64,000 nt of DNA, taken from assembly GCF_012932215.1 (NCBI RefSeq), contig NZ_CP048788.1:2232001-2296000 (forward strand), given 5' to 3'. A model generated the notes under the pieces. The model was not told where the DNA came from. It searched no databases and saw only the letters and a program-made list of their open reading frames with translations. Source of the stretch: Roseobacter ponti (GTDB lineage: Bacteria; Pseudomonadota; Alphaproteobacteria; Rhodobacterales; Rhodobacteraceae). Of this stretch, positions 28,626-36,810 are shown piece after piece. Made by a program: the position numbers and the translations under genes. How positions within the stretch are numbered: the first letter of the stretch is position 1; each line of letters starts with the position of its first letter.

Positions 28626-29018
28626 TCAGCCGGTGGCCCAGAGCAGCCAGATGCCGATCATGGCCACATAGGTCAGCTGGTGCAAAGCCTGATCAATCCC
28701 CGAGGCGCGCCAGTATGCAGCGTCGGCCGGTGTCAGGTTCTGATCCGACGTGAGACGCCCTTTCCACCAGTCGATGTGAAAGTGCACAGCCCATTCGGCC
28801 AGCACCAGAGGGAGGAAGAACCCGACCGGCGCACCGATCAGCGCAAAGGCAATTGCAGAGCCTGCGGCGTGGATCCCGGCATGCAGAAAACGGCCTGTGT
28901 GAAGATACTGATCACGCCCGTCCAGCATGCTTCTGGTCTGAAGAAAGTAATCGCCAAACATGTGTTTGATCTGCAGCAAACACAATAGCACCAGTAACGC
29001 ACCAAAAGGTTCAGTCAA
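28626..29018 (-). CDS. DUF3307-like small integral membrane protein
   Basis: About 130 residues. I prefer the TTG at 29018 because GGAAGGA lies six bases before it; the TTG at 29033 would add five residues. The protein has three to four hydrophobic segments and the pattern LQIKHMFGDYFLQTRSML, LHAGIHAAGSAIAFALIG and HFHIDWWKGRL, matching the conserved His/Asp layout (HxxxDFxLQ, HxxxH, HxxIDxxK) of DUF3307 membrane proteins. Function is unknown. It stands alone between the T1SS operon and the agl operon, both on the same strand. Confidence 0.75.
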   Translation of the reverse strand: MTEPFGALLVLLCLLQIKHMFGDYFLQTRSMLDGRDQYLHTGRFLHAGIHAAGSAIAFALIGAPVGFFLPLVLAEWAVHFHIDWWKGRLTSDQNLTPADAAYWRASGIDQALHQLTYVAMIGIWLLWATG

Positions 29019-29180
29019 TTCGTGTCCTTCCAAACACCGCCGCCTTAAGCCAGATTAATGCGACGGAGACCGGCCTGTAAATCCGCATCTCCTGCTAAAC
29101 CCTGTCGGAAACCCCGTTTCAGGGCTCTGCGTCGGGGAACCCGGGTGGATTGCCTCTGCTGGATACACGTATTAAGTGAA

Positions 29181-30281
29181 TTAGTCGCGATAGAGCAATG
29201 AGTGACCGTTGGAGAAAATGTGCACTTTCGATGGATCTGCCGTCATATGCAGCGTCTTGCCGCGGACATCTGCGTGGATGCCCGGCAGTTTACCGATCAC
29301 GGACGCGCTCTCCGGACTTTCTTTTGCAAAATAGAGTTGTGTTACCTCGCCAAGGGCTTCGACGATTTCCACCTCACCGCGGAACGCATAGTTTTCGGCA
29401 TCGGTCTGGACCATATCTTCGGGGCGGATACCCACGTTGACCTTCAGCCCCATATCGCTGTCCCGTGTGGGGATACCGGCTTCGATCTCGCCCTGCCCGG
29501 CTGCGACCCTGACCCGCGTGACAGGCCCTGTGCCGGTGATCTCTCCGGGCAGCAGGTTCATCGCAGGCGACCCGATAAACTGGGCCACGAATTCGTTCTC
29601 GGGCTTTTCGTAAAGTTCCAGAGGGGTGCCGACCTGTGCGATACCCTTATTGGCAAGCACCACGATCCGGCTCGCCAGGGTCATCGCCTCGACCTGATCG
29701 TGGGTGACATAGATCATCGTCGAATTGGGCATGCTCTCCTTGAGCTGCGCGATTTCGATCCGGGTGGCGACACGCAATGACGCGTCGAGGTTCGAGAGCG
29801 GTTCGTCAAAGAGATAAACTTTGGGATCGCGCACGATGGACCGGCCGATGGCAACCCGCTGGCGCTGCCCGCCCGAAAGCGCCTTGGGCAGGCGATCCAG
29901 ATATTCGTCGAGCTGCAGCACTTTGGCGGCGCGGTTGACGGCAGCGTCGATTTCTTCGGTGGATTTCTTCGCAAGCTTCAGCGCAAAGGCCATGTTGTCG
30001 CGCACGGTCATATGCGGATAAAGCGCATAGGACTGGAAGACCATTGCGATGCCGCGCTGTGCCGGCGGCACGTCGTTCATCCGGTCACCGTCAATCTGCA
30101 GCTCGCCCGAGGTGATTTTCTCCAGCCCCGCAATCATCCGCAACAGGGTCGATTTACCACAACCCGAAGGCCCGACGAAGACGATGAGTTCGCCGGTCGT
30201 AATGTCGAGGTTGATGTCTTTAAGAACCTCGACCGTGCCTCCGTATGCCTTGCCCACATCAGTGAGTTTCAGATTTGCCAT
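29181..30281 (-). CDS. aglK: Alpha-glucoside ABC transporter ATP-binding protein (UgpC/MsmK family)
   Basis: 366 residues, typical for CUT1 sugar ABC ATPases. Walker A GPSGCGKST, signature LSGGQRQRVAIGRSI and Walker B VYLFDEPLSNLD are intact, and a C-terminal TOBE regulatory domain follows (about residues 240-360, with NVGIRPEDMV). It powers the AglFG permease. It is the last gene of a five-gene operon (aglE-aglF-aglG-aglA-aglK) read on the minus strand, 14 bases after aglA. A GGGAGAG RBS precedes the ATG. The order matches the agl locus of rhizobia and roseobacters. Confidence 0.92.
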   Translation of the reverse strand: MANLKLTDVGKAYGGTVEVLKDINLDITTGELIVFVGPSGCGKSTLLRMIAGLEKITSGELQIDGDRMNDVPPAQRGIAMVFQSYALYPHMTVRDNMAFALKLAKKSTEEIDAAVNRAAKVLQLDEYLDRLPKALSGGQRQRVAIGRSIVRDPKVYLFDEPLSNLDASLRVATRIEIAQLKESMPNSTMIYVTHDQVEAMTLASRIVVLANKGIAQVGTPLELYEKPENEFVAQFIGSPAMNLLPGEITGTGPVTRVRVAAGQGEIEAGIPTRDSDMGLKVNVGIRPEDMVQTDAENYAFRGEVEIVEALGEVTQLYFAKESPESASVIGKLPGIHADVRGKTLHMTADPSKVHIFSNGHSLLYRD

Positions 30282-30295
30282 TACGTGCTCTCCCT

Positions 30296-31963
30296 TCAGC
30301 CCTGTGCCGGGACGCCAGACGCAAAGAACGCCTGATGTGGCGGCAGGCTGATGCCTTCCGCCGTTTCGTTGAATTCAAACGGTGCTCTGGTGTCTGTCTC
30401 CCAGGAGCCCTCGGGCAGCTTGATCTGCACCGGCGCGTCGCTCAGATTGAAGGCGCAGAAAACCTGCGCACCTTCAAAGCTGCGCAGAAAGGTAATCTGA
30501 TCCTCCGTCGCACTCAGGACGTCGATATCACCTTTCAGCAGCGGCAGATGCGCTTTGCGGAACGCCAGCATCCGGCGGTAAAACTGCAGAGTCGACGACG
30601 GGTCTTCCTGCTGGGCCTGTACCGCGCGCTCCACGTGTTCGACGGCCACCGGCAGCCATGGTTTGCTGTCTGTAAACCCGCCGTTGTGATTGTCGCGCGT
30701 CCAGGGAAAAGGGGTGCGCGCGCCGTCGCGTCCCTTGAATTTCGGCCAGAACCGCTTGCCGTAGGGGTCCTGAAGATCCTCATAGGGCACGTAGGCCTCT
30801 GTCAGGCCGAGCTCTTCGCCCTGATAGAGACAGACAGACCCTTTGAGGCTCATCAAAAGCCCGGCATAAAGCCGCAGCACCGGCTCATTCATGCCCCAGC
30901 GCGTGGCATGGCGCACGACGTCATGGTTGGAATAGGCCCAGCAGGCCCAGCCTTCAGTCACGATCCGGTTGAATTTTTCCAGGATGGCGCCGACATGCGG
31001 GCCCGTCGGATAGGCGCTTGCGAGAAAAGCAAAGTCATAGCACATGTGCAGCAGGTCATCGCCGGCGGTGTACTGCGCCTGTACCTCCATGCCGCGCTGG
31101 CTCTCGCCCACCTCACCCACTGCCGTGGTGCCGGGGTATTCGTTCAGCAGGGCCCGGAAGCTCCGCAGGAAATCGATGTTTTCAGGCTGCGTTTTGTCCC
31201 AGAGGTGATCCTGAAAGTTATACGGGTTCACCGACGGAGCCGTATTGTCATTGCGCTCTTCCTCCGCCAGCGGCGGGTTATCGCGCAGCTCTTTATCATG
31301 CACATAAAAGTTCACCGTATCCAGCCGGAAGCCGTCCACGCCCCGCTCAAGCCAGAAGCGGGTGATGTCGAGCAGTTCGTTCCGGACGTCCGCGTTGTGG
31401 AAGTTCAGGTCGGGCTGTTCGGTCAGAAAGTTATGCATGTAATACTGCATCCGCTCCGCATCCCACTCCCATGCAGAACCGCCGAAGATCGACAGCCAGT
31501 TGTTGGGCGGTGAACCATCAGGTTTCGGATCGGCCCAGACGTACCAGTCGGATTTTGCATTGTCGCGCGAGGCCCGGCTTTCCTTAAACCAGGTATGCTG
31601 TGCGCTGGTATGGCTCATCACCAGATCGATGATGACCCGCAGGCCAAGTGCGTGCGCCCGCTCGATCAGCGCGTCGAAATCCCCCAGCGTGCCGAACATC
31701 GGATCGATGTCGCGGTAATCCGATACGTCATACCCGAAATCGAGCATCGGCGAGCGGAAAAACGGCGAGATCCAGATCGCATCGACACCGAGTTCCGCCA
31801 CATAGGGGAGCCGGTGAATGATGCCAGAGAGATCCCCGATACCATCGCCGTTGCTGTCCTGAAAACTGCGCGGATAGATCTGATAAATCGCAGCCCCCCG
31901 CCACCAGTCGGCATCGTCAGAGAGCGCGTTCTGCGGCACGGACATGGGTTCCATTCTGGTCAT
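30296..31963 (-). CDS. aglA: GH13 alpha-glucosidase of the alpha-glucoside operon
   Basis: 555 residues, GH13 with catalytic Asp215 (GFRLDTVNFY), Glu284 (AVGEVGE) and Asp348 (YSNHD). It is cytoplasmic and would split the imported alpha-glucoside. Its position inside the transporter operon, between permease and ATPase genes, is the typical agl arrangement. It is clearly paralogous to the enzyme at 10359-12029: both share IYQIYPRSFQDSNGDGIGDL and the unusual HDxELRDNPPL segment after the nucleophile. Substrates in characterised relatives include sucrose, maltose, trehalose and related alpha-glucosides; the present specificity is not resolvable from sequence. Confidence 0.92.
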   Translation of the reverse strand: MTRMEPMSVPQNALSDDADWWRGAAIYQIYPRSFQDSNGDGIGDLSGIIHRLPYVAELGVDAIWISPFFRSPMLDFGYDVSDYRDIDPMFGTLGDFDALIERAHALGLRVIIDLVMSHTSAQHTWFKESRASRDNAKSDWYVWADPKPDGSPPNNWLSIFGGSAWEWDAERMQYYMHNFLTEQPDLNFHNADVRNELLDITRFWLERGVDGFRLDTVNFYVHDKELRDNPPLAEEERNDNTAPSVNPYNFQDHLWDKTQPENIDFLRSFRALLNEYPGTTAVGEVGESQRGMEVQAQYTAGDDLLHMCYDFAFLASAYPTGPHVGAILEKFNRIVTEGWACWAYSNHDVVRHATRWGMNEPVLRLYAGLLMSLKGSVCLYQGEELGLTEAYVPYEDLQDPYGKRFWPKFKGRDGARTPFPWTRDNHNGGFTDSKPWLPVAVEHVERAVQAQQEDPSSTLQFYRRMLAFRKAHLPLLKGDIDVLSATEDQITFLRSFEGAQVFCAFNLSDAPVQIKLPEGSWETDTRAPFEFNETAEGISLPPHQAFFASGVPAQG

Positions 31964-31978
31964 GCGGGAGCGCCTTCT

Positions 31979-33103
31979 TTACTTGACCGAGCCGGCCAGC
32001 AGGCCGCGCACCAGATAGCGTTGCATGGTGAAAAAGACGATGAGCGGCACGGCTATCGAAATAAAGGCCGCCGCCGCCAGGATGCCCCAGTCGCCGCCAC
32101 GCGAGCCCAGCAGATCGTCCGCGATCTTCACGGTCATCACCCAGGATTCAGAGTTCGACGGCAGGAATACCTTGGCCACCAGCAGATCGTTCCAGGTCCA
32201 CAGGAACTGGAAGATCGCAAAGGACGCGAGCGCCGGGAAGCTGAGTGGCAGCACGATTTTGGTAAAGACCTGAAAATCAGTGGCGCCGTCCACTTTGGCG
32301 CTTTCGATGATATCGCGCGGCAGGCCGACCATGTAGTTGCGCAAAAGATAGATCGCCAGTGGTAACCCGAAGCCGGTATGCGCCATCCAGATGCCGAGGA
32401 AACTCTGCCCGATGCCGATGCTGTTGTGAAACTGCAAAAGCGGCACGAGCGCCAGCTGCAAAGGCACCACGAGCAGGCCAACGACGGCCGCGATGAGCGT
32501 CCCGCGCCCGACAAAATCCATCCAGGCCAGCGCGTAGGCCGCAAAGGCCGCGATCAGGATGGGGATAATCGTTGCCGGGATCGTGACCGTCAGCGTGTTG
32601 ATAAAGGCCACATCCATGCCGTTTGAATTCAGGATGGTGTCATAGTTATCCAGCGAGAACTCCGGCGGTGTAGCGGTTGAGTAATATATACTCGGGTCGC
32701 GTTTGATTTCGGCGGGCGAGCTGTATCGGAAATCGCCTTTCTCCTGCACCGTCAGCAGCCTGTCCCGGCGCAGATCGGCGGTTTCTCCGGCAGCGTTCGC
32801 CGTGGGGTCCGAGCGCATGCCACCAAAGCGGATGACCTGGCCCTCGCCGTCCTCAAAGATGTTGCCTTCGATGACATAGAGGTCGCCCTCGCGGCGCACC
32901 TCGCCTGCCGGGGCACGGGCCTGAAAGTTCTGCTCCACCGCGAAGGGCGACAGCCACCAGCCGGAGGCCGAAATCTGATCACGATCCCGGAAGGAGGAGA
33001 CCAGCAGACCCACCGTCGGGATCAGCCAGAGCACCACCAGCAGCACCACGGAGATGTTGACGGCCCAGCTGAGCGACGACTTTGTACCTGCGATATTATC
33101 CAT
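31979..33103 (-). CDS. aglG: Alpha-glucoside ABC transporter permease AglG
   Basis: 374 residues, about 90 longer than a standard CUT1 MalG-type permease. After the first membrane helix (residues about 17-35) there is a soluble insertion of roughly 100 residues (through SPAEIKRDPSIYYSTATPPE) that is a feature of AglG proteins and should face the periplasm. Five further membrane helices follow, and the ATPase-contact EAA loop reads IIESAKVDGATDFQVFTKI. It pairs with AglF to form the channel. 15 bases separate it from both aglF and aglA. Confidence 0.9.
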   Translation of the reverse strand: MDNIAGTKSSLSWAVNISVVLLVVLWLIPTVGLLVSSFRDRDQISASGWWLSPFAVEQNFQARAPAGEVRREGDLYVIEGNIFEDGEGQVIRFGGMRSDPTANAAGETADLRRDRLLTVQEKGDFRYSSPAEIKRDPSIYYSTATPPEFSLDNYDTILNSNGMDVAFINTLTVTIPATIIPILIAAFAAYALAWMDFVGRGTLIAAVVGLLVVPLQLALVPLLQFHNSIGIGQSFLGIWMAHTGFGLPLAIYLLRNYMVGLPRDIIESAKVDGATDFQVFTKIVLPLSFPALASFAIFQFLWTWNDLLVAKVFLPSNSESWVMTVKIADDLLGSRGGDWGILAAAAFISIAVPLIVFFTMQRYLVRGLLAGSVK

Positions 33104-33118
33104 GTTTCCGGTTCCCTC

Positions 33119-34099
33119 TCAGCGCATCTCTGCCCGCGCCTGGCGGATGTTCCAGATCATCACCGGCAGCACGACGATCATGATCACAAAGGCGACAGCA
33201 GTCGCGCGCCCGTCATCGCGGAACATGTAGGCCATCATGTAACTGGGCAGGATCTCGGTGCCGAAGTTCCCGCCCGTCATGGTGTAGACGATGTCGAAAA
33301 CCTTGAGCACGAGGATGGTGATGGTGGTCCAGACCACGACGATGGTGCCCATGATCTGCGGTACCTTGATCTTAAAGAAGACCTGGAACGGGTTGGCCCC
33401 GTCGATGATCGCTGCCTCCACGGTTTCCTCCGGAATCCCGCGCAGGGCCGCCGAAAGGATCACCATGGCAAATCCGGTCTGGATCCAGACGAGGATAAAC
33501 ATCAGAAAGAAGTTGTTCCAGAAGCGCACCTGCAGCACGTCGATGGGTTCTGAGGCGCCAAAGAAATCCCGGATCGCGTTGATCAGGCCGATGTCAGCGT
33601 TATTCGCATAGACGAATTTCCATATCAGCGAGGCGCCCACAAATGAAATCGCCATCGGCATGAAGATCAGGGATTTAGCGATATTGCCCCATTTCAGCCG
33701 GTCGGTAAGCTGCGCCACCAGAAGGCCCAGAAAGGTCGAGGCGGCGGGCACAACAAGGACCCAGAGCAGATTGTTGAGAAAGGCCGTCTGGAACCCGTCA
33801 TCGGCAAACATGGTGGAATAATTGCCGAAACCGATAAACTCATCACCCGCGCGGTTATAAAGCGAGCGCCAGAATGAGCCCACCACCGGATATACAAGGT
33901 AAAGCCCCAGCGCCGCCATCGCCGGAAAAAGAAACAGCCAGGGCCGGACCAGATTGGCGCGGTTGATATTGCGCCCCGGGTTTTCTGACCGGGCCGGAAA
34001 GATTACTTTATCGAGGACGAGATTGGACAGCCAGAAGTATCCGATACATCCGCCAACGCCGATGACAATCGTCAGCAGTCCCTGAACCAGCGGTGACAT
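33119..34099 (-). CDS. aglF: Alpha-glucoside ABC transporter permease AglF
   Basis: 326 residues, MalF-type CUT1 permease with an extra N-terminal helix (LLTIVIGVGGCIGYFWLSNL), then the classic RPWLFLFPAMAALGLYLVYP helix, and the EAA loop TVEAAIIDGANPFQVFFKI that docks on AglK. It forms the translocation path with AglG. It lies 84 bases after aglE, a slightly larger gap than elsewhere in the operon, which may reflect a step-down in expression after the binding protein. Confidence 0.91.
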   Translation of the reverse strand: MSPLVQGLLTIVIGVGGCIGYFWLSNLVLDKVIFPARSENPGRNINRANLVRPWLFLFPAMAALGLYLVYPVVGSFWRSLYNRAGDEFIGFGNYSTMFADDGFQTAFLNNLLWVLVVPAASTFLGLLVAQLTDRLKWGNIAKSLIFMPMAISFVGASLIWKFVYANNADIGLINAIRDFFGASEPIDVLQVRFWNNFFLMFILVWIQTGFAMVILSAALRGIPEETVEAAIIDGANPFQVFFKIKVPQIMGTIVVVWTTITILVLKVFDIVYTMTGGNFGTEILPSYMMAYMFRDDGRATAVAFVIMIVVLPVMIWNIRQARAEMR

Positions 34100-34182
34100 G
34101 ACATCCCTCCCAAGACGTTAGTGCACGCTTTGTGCCTAGCAGCCCGGCGCAGCTGATGCAGCGCCGGGTCTCGTGTCGTCTC

Positions 34183-35538
34183 TTACTGGATCGCGTCCCA
34201 GCGGTCCTGGATGCCTTTGGCAACCTCTTCGGCACTGGCGCCGGTGGTGTAATCCACCATGCCGGTCCAGAAGGCGCCCGCGCCGATTTCGCCCGGCATC
34301 AGGTCAGATGCATCAAAGCGGAATGTGGTCGCATTGAGCAGGATATCGCCCTGTGCGCGCAGGCTGTCCTCCGCATAGGTCTCAGAGTTCACACCCGCAT
34401 GCGGTGTCAGAAACCCGCCCTGGGCCATCCAGAGTTCATGAGCGATCGGTGTCTTCAGCCATTCGACAAAAGCCATGGTCGCATCCGAGGGGCTGGTAAT
34501 GCCAAAGAGCGTGCCCGCCCCCAGAACCGGCTTACCCAGATCCTTGTCGGCATAGGCCGGGAAGTAAAAGAAATCCACATCGTCACCGACCACCGTGCCT
34601 TCCGGGAAAAAGGCCGGGATGAAAGACGCCTGACGGTGCATGTAGCAGTCCGGCGGGATCGCAAAGAGACCTGCCGGGCTGTCGCGGAAATCGGTGTTGG
34701 CCACTGCAGTTGCACCACCGCTCACATAATCATCGTTGCGCGCGAAATAGCCGAACTCGTCCATGGCCGCGATGACCCTGGGGTCGTCGAACTTCATCTC
34801 GTTGGAGACCCAGGCATCGTAGTCTTCGGGCGACTGCGTACGCAGCATCATCTCTTCGACCCAGTCGGTTGCCGGCCAGCCGGTCGCCGCTCCGGATCCC
34901 AGACCGATACACCACGGCGTGCCGCCGTCCTCGACGATCAGATCGGTCAGCTCCTTGAGTTCTTCCATCGTCTCAGGGATGTCATAACCGGACTCATCAA
35001 AGGCGATCGGCGAATACCAGACCAGCGATTTCACATCGACGCGATAGAACATGCCATAGAGATCTTCGGCACCGTCAGCTCCCGCATAGGTGCCCAGATC
35101 GACCCAGGACTGGCCCGCGGCATAGTTGTCGCGCACCCATTCGGATGTGCCCTCGGGCAGCGGTGTCAGCATCCCCTGGCTCGCAAGATCGGCCGCCAGC
35201 CCCGGCTGCGGAAAGACCGCGAGATTGGGCGCAGAGCCCGACCGGGTCGAGATCACGATATCCTGCTCAAAGCTGTCAGAGCCAGAATAGTTCACAGTGG
35301 CACCCGTAGCGGAGGTGAAATAGGAGAAAGCCTTGTCGACCTTTTCCTTTTCATTGCCCGTCCAGGGACCGGTAATTTCCACAGTCTGACCGCTGAGATC
35401 ATACCTGTCCGCAAATTCGTTGTAGCTGTCCCAGCTGAAGTCGCCCTCGCCCACTGCAAAGGGCTGGTGCCCGTCGGCCTGCGCGATTCCAGCGATCAGA
35501 GCCAGCGCAGCCGCGCCGGCGTAAAGTCGTGCCGTCAT
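34183..35538 (-). CDS. aglE: Alpha-glucoside ABC transporter substrate-binding protein AglE
   Basis: 451 residues with a Sec signal peptide (MTARLYAGAAALALIAGIAQ, cleavage near AQA-DG). The mature protein is a family-1 extracellular sugar-binding protein; the start LSGQTVEITGPWTGNEKEKV matches AglE/ThuE-like receptors. It captures alpha-glucosides in the periplasm for AglFGK. It is the first gene of the operon, with a GGGAGGAAA RBS and a palindromic operator 66 bases upstream of its start codon. The same receptor family includes glucosylglycerol-binding GgtB of cyanobacteria, so glucosylglycerol is a possible ligand. Confidence 0.91.
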   Translation of the reverse strand: MTARLYAGAAALALIAGIAQADGHQPFAVGEGDFSWDSYNEFADRYDLSGQTVEITGPWTGNEKEKVDKAFSYFTSATGATVNYSGSDSFEQDIVISTRSGSAPNLAVFPQPGLAADLASQGMLTPLPEGTSEWVRDNYAAGQSWVDLGTYAGADGAEDLYGMFYRVDVKSLVWYSPIAFDESGYDIPETMEELKELTDLIVEDGGTPWCIGLGSGAATGWPATDWVEEMMLRTQSPEDYDAWVSNEMKFDDPRVIAAMDEFGYFARNDDYVSGGATAVANTDFRDSPAGLFAIPPDCYMHRQASFIPAFFPEGTVVGDDVDFFYFPAYADKDLGKPVLGAGTLFGITSPSDATMAFVEWLKTPIAHELWMAQGGFLTPHAGVNSETYAEDSLRAQGDILLNATTFRFDASDLMPGEIGAGAFWTGMVDYTTGASAEEVAKGIQDRWDAIQ

Positions 35539-35603
35539 GATTTCCTCCCATGCGGTGCCTCAAACGACACCGTCGTGCTCATTTTTCAGGCGCTCAGAAT
35601 CAC

Positions 35604-35619
35604 TCCAAAGCGCTTTGGA
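35604..35619. promoter_or_regulatory. LacI-family operator in the aglE/aglR divergent promoter region
   Basis: TCCAAAGCGCTTTGGA is a perfect 16-bp palindrome with the central CG step and AAnCGnTT-like half-sites typical of LacI/GalR-family operators. It lies between the divergent aglE (66 bases from its start) and the LacI-type gene (158 bases from its start). It is the obvious binding site for the adjacent regulator, giving derepression of the agl operon on alpha-glucosides. No other copy was noticed in the window. Confidence 0.8.
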
Positions 35620-35776
35620 TGGCAAAACCGTGAAGCAAGGCTGTATGAGTGTCAACTCAGGGCTGTAAGAGCACCGCAGCAGGGCCCGCGCCGCCGCCAC
35701 GCACGGTGCTTTGACGACCGTCGCGCCCAGGCGTAGTGTGCAGACCCGAACAGGACCAGGTCAACGGACACAGAAG

Positions 35777-36808
35777 ATGAACCTCAAAGAGCTTTCACAG
35801 CAGCTCAATCTGTCACAGACCACGGTCAGCCGCGCACTGAACGGCTATCCTGAGGTCAATGAAATTACCCGCCGAAGGGTGACGGACGCGGCCGAAAAGT
35901 TTAACTACCGTCCGAACCGTCGCGCGCTGACACTGGCCACCGGGAAATCCATGTCGATCGGGCACATCATCCCGGTGTCGCGGCGCAATGAAATCGTGAA
36001 TATCGTGTTTGCCGATTTTATTGCCGGGGCGGGTGAGGTCTATTCCCTGAACGGGTATAACATGACCCTGTCGGTGGTGCCCGATGCGCAGGAGTTCGAG
36101 GCCTACCGGACTGCCGCCGAAACCGGAGCTGTGGACGGGATCATCCTGCAGTCACCGACGCGCGAGGATCCGCGCATTCCGCATCTGGCAGCGCTGAATA
36201 TCCCCTTTCTCGTTCACGGGCGCGCAACAGCGATAGAGCAGCCCTATTCCTGGCTCGATGTGAATAATCTGCGGGCTTTCGAGGTGCTGACCGGGCATCT
36301 GCTGTCACTTGGCCACCGCCGCATCGGGTTCATCAACGGCCAGGAACGGCTCGATTTTGCGCTGCGCCGGCGCGCGGGGTATCTCAGCGCGCTGAAGGCT
36401 GCCGGCGTTGCCGCTGATCCGGATCTGATGACCACGGGAGAGATGAGCGAACAGAACGGATTTGCCGCAGCACAGGCGATGCTGGCCGGCGCTCACCCGC
36501 CCACGGCCTTCATCACCTCGTCGGTGGTGCCGGCGCTTGGCGTGCGGCGCGCAGCGGCGGAGGCAGGTCTGCGTCTGGGCAGGGACCTTTCGCTGGCATG
36601 CTTTGACGATGATATCTCCTTTTTGCCCAACGGGGGGGCGCGTCCTGTCTTTACCGCCATGCGGTCATCGGTCCGTGATGCAGGCCGGCGCTGTGCGGAG
36701 ATGCTGATCGAACAGATCCGGTCGCCGGACGGGCCACCCCGGACCGAGCTCTGGGAAGCCGCCCTGGTATCGGGCAGTTCCACCGGCCCCTGCCCTGCAA
36801 AGGATTAG
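35777..36808 (+). CDS. aglR: LacI-family transcriptional regulator of the alpha-glucoside locus
   Basis: 343 residues from ATG 35777. The frame is open from a TTG at 35711, but the HTH begins directly at MNLKELSQQLNLSQTTVSRA, as in other LacI proteins, so 35777 is the better start. The N-terminal HTH and hinge (residues 1-60, with RRVTDAAEKFNYRPNRRALT) are followed by a periplasmic-binding-protein-like effector domain. It is divergent from aglE with the 16-bp palindrome between, and its stop is two bases before the GH1 gene, so regulator and glycosidase are co-transcribed. Expected to repress the agl genes in the absence of an inducer sugar. Confidence 0.91.
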   Translation: MNLKELSQQLNLSQTTVSRALNGYPEVNEITRRRVTDAAEKFNYRPNRRALTLATGKSMSIGHIIPVSRRNEIVNIVFADFIAGAGEVYSLNGYNMTLSVVPDAQEFEAYRTAAETGAVDGIILQSPTREDPRIPHLAALNIPFLVHGRATAIEQPYSWLDVNNLRAFEVLTGHLLSLGHRRIGFINGQERLDFALRRRAGYLSALKAAGVAADPDLMTTGEMSEQNGFAAAQAMLAGAHPPTAFITSSVVPALGVRRAAAEAGLRLGRDLSLACFDDDISFLPNGGARPVFTAMRSSVRDAGRRCAEMLIEQIRSPDGPPRTELWEAALVSGSSTGPCPAKD

Positions 36809-36810
36809 CA

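Noticed and set aside
30275-31513. 412-codon plus-strand frame opposite aglA
   Set aside because: Antisense shadow of the GH13 gene.
34132-35736. 534-codon plus-strand frame opposite aglE
   Set aside because: It is an antisense shadow of aglE with His/Arg-rich composition; the minus-strand frame has clear family motifs.
35711-35776. Longer LacI regulator starting at TTG 35711
   Set aside because: The extra 22 residues precede the HTH that normally starts the protein, and ATG 35777 fits the family.
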